Notes under the pieces: generated by a model | What the model was told of the DNA's origin: nothing | Database searches by the model: none | What the model saw: only the letters and a program-made list of their open reading frames with translations | In this document: piece by piece, positions 7,356-8,969 of the stretch | Numbering within the stretch: the stretch's first letter is position 1 | Layout of the letters: each line of letters opens with the position of its first letter | Program-made: the position numbers and the translations under genes | Source of the DNA: an uncultured Ruminococcus sp. | GTDB lineage: Bacteria; Bacillota; Clostridia; Oscillospirales; Ruminococcaceae | Reading direction: 5' to 3' | Assembly (NCBI GenBank): GCA_900543105.1 | Contig: UQQA01000102.1 | Span: 1-8,969 of the forward strand | DNA length: 8,969 nt

Positions 7356-7384
7356 GTCAGTTCTGACTTGGTCAATTTTGACCA
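7356..7384 (-). promoter_or_regulatory. Two similar operator-like dyads between araD and the GH2 gene
   Basis: TGGTCAATTTTGACCA (7369-7384) has perfect 7-bp arms around a 2-nt centre and covers the araD stop codon. GTCAGTTCTGAC (7356-7367) is a second dyad with 5-bp arms. The core 12-mers are identical at 10 of 12 positions, and the two differences are paired so that both dyads keep their symmetry. A TATTAT lies just upstream on the minus strand (7385-7390), but no good -35 box was seen. They could be an internal operator or RNA hairpins in the araD-GH2 spacer; chance is not excluded. Confidence 0.3.
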
Positions 7385-8064
7385 TAATAAGCATTTGCAC
7401 CGTGCTTGCGGAGATAGTGCTTGTCGAGAAGCTCCTGCGGCATACGTCCTGCCTGCGGATTTATCGACATTGCGTGATAATTCATAAATGCGACTTCTTC
7501 AAGTACGACTGCGTTGTGAACGGCTTCCTTTGCGTCCTTGCCCCAAGCGAACGGTCCGTGGTTCTTCACAAGAACGGCAGGTATCGTCATCGGGTCAATG
7601 CCCTTGAAAGCTTCGATTATGACCGTTCCCGTTTCCTTTTCGTACTCGCCGCCGATCTCCTCCGGAGTCATTGCTCTTGTGCAGGGAATTTCACCGTAGA
7701 AATAGTCGCCCTGCGTTGTTCCTATCGGGATAATGCCCGTTCCTGCCTGTGCGAACGAGGTTGCCCAGCGGCTGTGAGTGTGAACGATGCCGCCGATATT
7801 TTCATAAGCACGGTAAAGCTCAAGATGCGTCGGAGTGTCGCTCGACGGCTTGTATTTTCCCTCTGCGACCTTTCCCGTTGCAAGCTCCACAACGACCATA
7901 TCATCAGCCGTCATGGTGTCATATTCAACGCCCGAGGGCTTTATAACTATCATTCCGCTTTCTCTGTCAACTGCCGAAACGTTGCCCCAAGTAAATGTTA
8001 CAAGTCCGTATTTCGGGAGCATAAGATTCGCTTCAAGCACTTCCTGCTTTAATTTTTCAAGCAT
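7372..8064 (-). CDS. araD: L-ribulose-5-phosphate 4-epimerase
   Basis: It converts L-ribulose 5-phosphate to D-xylulose 5-phosphate, the last step of the isomerase-type L-arabinose pathway. At 230 residues it matches the usual length (231 in E. coli) and begins without extra sequence. The class II aldolase fold signature is complete: KPSG (42-45) and S74-S75 for the phosphate, D76 with the SSDTPTH motif, zinc ligands H95 and H97 in GGIVHTHSRW, H169 in VKNHGPF, and the catalytic candidates D120 (TTQGDYF) and Y227 in the C-terminal AYYGQ. ATG at 8064 has an AAAGGA site that overlaps the kinase stop codon, with a 14-nt gap. The protein is cytoplasmic and tetrameric in the family. It lies between the kinase gene and the GH2 gene in the same leftward operon. 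Confidence 0.95.
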   Translation of the reverse strand: MLEKLKQEVLEANLMLPKYGLVTFTWGNVSAVDRESGMIVIKPSGVEYDTMTADDMVVVELATGKVAEGKYKPSSDTPTHLELYRAYENIGGIVHTHSRWATSFAQAGTGIIPIGTTQGDYFYGEIPCTRAMTPEEIGGEYEKETGTVIIEAFKGIDPMTIPAVLVKNHGPFAWGKDAKEAVHNAVVLEEVAFMNYHAMSINPQAGRMPQELLDKHYLRKHGANAYYGQN

Positions 8065-8078
8065 TTTTATCTATCCTT

Positions 8079-8969
8079 TCAAATTTTTCCGAGAATATCT
8101 TCTGCGCCGAGAGCCGCTTTGTATCTCTTTATAAATTCATTGAAACCGTTTGTGCCATCCTCATTCGGCGTGAGCGTGAGCTTTTCCATTCCTGCAAAAA
8201 CCTCGCTGTCGAGCCAGTCGGGGAGAGCTTTTCCTCCGCCGTTCATCATATAAGAAGCGAGCAGAGCCATTCCCCATGCGCCGCCCTCGCCTGCCGTTGT
8301 CATTACGGAAACGGGGGTGTTCAGAGCGTCAGCAAGGACTTGCTGTGCCGCACCCTTTACCTTGAAAATGCCGCCGTGACCCGTGAACTGCCGAGCCTTG
8401 GCATTTTCCTTTTCAAAGAGGATATCCATACCGATCTTAAGCGAAGCGAACGCCGAATAAAGCTGTGCTCTGAAAAAATTCGCAAGATCCATACTGCCGT
8501 TCGGCTGGCGGAAATACATTGGTCTGCCGTCCTCTGCGCCTGTTACGGGCTCGCCCGAAAGATAGTTGAACGCCGTAACTCCGCCGCAGTCGGCATCGCC
8601 CGTCATTGCATTTTTATAAAGCGTTTCATAAAGTGCCGACTTGTCAAGCTTGTTCCCCGTAAGTTCTGCAAATTCGCCGAAAAGCTTCACCCAAGCGTCC
8701 AGTTCGGAACAGCAGTTGTTGCAGTGTACCATTGCAACTGCCTCACCTGTAGGGGTTGTAACCAGATCGATCTCTGTGTGAACGTTCTCTAACGCTTTTT
8801 CCAGTACGATCATTGCAAATACGGAAGTACCTGCGGATACGTTTCCAGTGCGGACAGCTACACTGTTGGTCGCTGCCATGCCGGTTCCGGCATCACCTTC
8901 CGGCGGACATACCGGAATTCCTGCTTCCAGTTCGCCATCGGTATCGAGAAGCCTTGCGCCCTCTGTGGT
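8079..8969 (-). CDS. FGGY-family carbohydrate kinase, probable L-ribulokinase (5' end outside window)
   Basis: The open frame runs off the right edge; 296 C-terminal residues are visible. It includes GDAGTGMAATNSVAVRTGN, SAGTSVFAM (phosphate-binding turn), CNNCCSELDAWV, CGGVTAFNYLSGEP, then GHGGIFKVKGAAQQVLADAL and GEGGAWGMALLASYM, which match the C-terminal ATPase-fold half of FGGY sugar kinases. The ATG at 8879 is an internal methionine, since clear family sequence (TEGARLLDTDGELEAGIPVC) precedes it. Standing 14 nt before araD it most likely phosphorylates L-ribulose, but its turn reads AGTSVFAM and not the GTSxCH of classical AraB, so it belongs to another FGGY subgroup and xylulose or another ketose is possible. 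Codon use changes sharply near 8700 inside this gene. Confidence 0.85.
   Translation of the reverse strand, partial: TTEGARLLDTDGELEAGIPVCPPEGDAGTGMAATNSVAVRTGNVSAGTSVFAMIVLEKALENVHTEIDLVTTPTGEAVAMVHCNNCCSELDAWVKLFGEFAELTGNKLDKSALYETLYKNAMTGDADCGGVTAFNYLSGEPVTGAEDGRPMYFRQPNGSMDLANFFRAQLYSAFASLKIGMDILFEKENAKARQFTGHGGIFKVKGAAQQVLADALNTPVSVMTTAGEGGAWGMALLASYMMNGGGKALPDWLDSEVFAGMEKLTLTPNEDGTNGFNEFIKRYKAALGAEDILGKI

Noticed and set aside
7279..8052. Plus-strand open frame of 257 codons
   Set aside because: It lies antisense to araD and the start of the GH2 gene, both of which have intact family motifs. It has no family resemblance and an unusual cysteine-rich composition typical of an antisense shadow.
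8340..8792. Plus-strand open frame of 150 codons
   Set aside because: It is antisense to the conserved FGGY kinase sequence and has no recognisable domain.

Overview
The window looks like chromosomal DNA from a low-to-mid-GC Gram-positive gut or rumen anaerobe of the class Clostridia, probably close to Ruminococcus. The reasons are strong AGGAGG-type ribosome sites, a TTG start, AT-rich spacers around moderate-GC genes, and a GH127/GH2/AraD gene set familiar from fibre-degrading Clostridia. This placement is inference from style and content; no marker gene fixes the species.

Left part, read rightward: a 148-bp AT-rich leader leads into a membrane-anchored methyl-accepting chemotaxis-type protein (149-1552) that lacks a recognisable HAMP domain. 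It is followed by a tRNA-Leu(UAG) gene (1631-1714) with its own near-consensus promoter and a hairpin terminator. A gene-free spacer (1715-2049) holds a 102-bp near-palindromic, MITE-like element (1864-1965) and a strong bidirectional terminator (1996-2038).

Right part, read leftward as one tight operon: the C-terminal part of an FGGY sugar kinase (cut by the window end, stop at 8079), araD (7372-8064), a large GH2 glycosidase (starts at 7340) and a GH127-type beta-L-arabinofuranosidase (2050-3840). Gaps are 14, 31 and 12 nt, and the operon runs into the bidirectional terminator. The GH2 gene is broken by a one-base frame change near 4635-4645. Its catalytic part stays in one frame and ends at an out-of-frame stop (4548), while two C-terminal beta-sandwich domains continue in another frame to 3853.

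Working together, the two glycosidases (no signal peptides, so cytoplasmic) would release L-arabinose and probably another sugar from imported plant arabinosides. An isomerase outside the window would make L-ribulose, the FGGY kinase would phosphorylate it, and AraD would make D-xylulose 5-phosphate for the pentose phosphate or phosphoketolase route.

I found no clearly undescribed system. The most useful second looks are the GH2 frameshift, an abrupt codon-usage break inside the kinase gene near 8700, the palindromic element, and a pair of matching operator-like dyads between araD and the GH2 gene.
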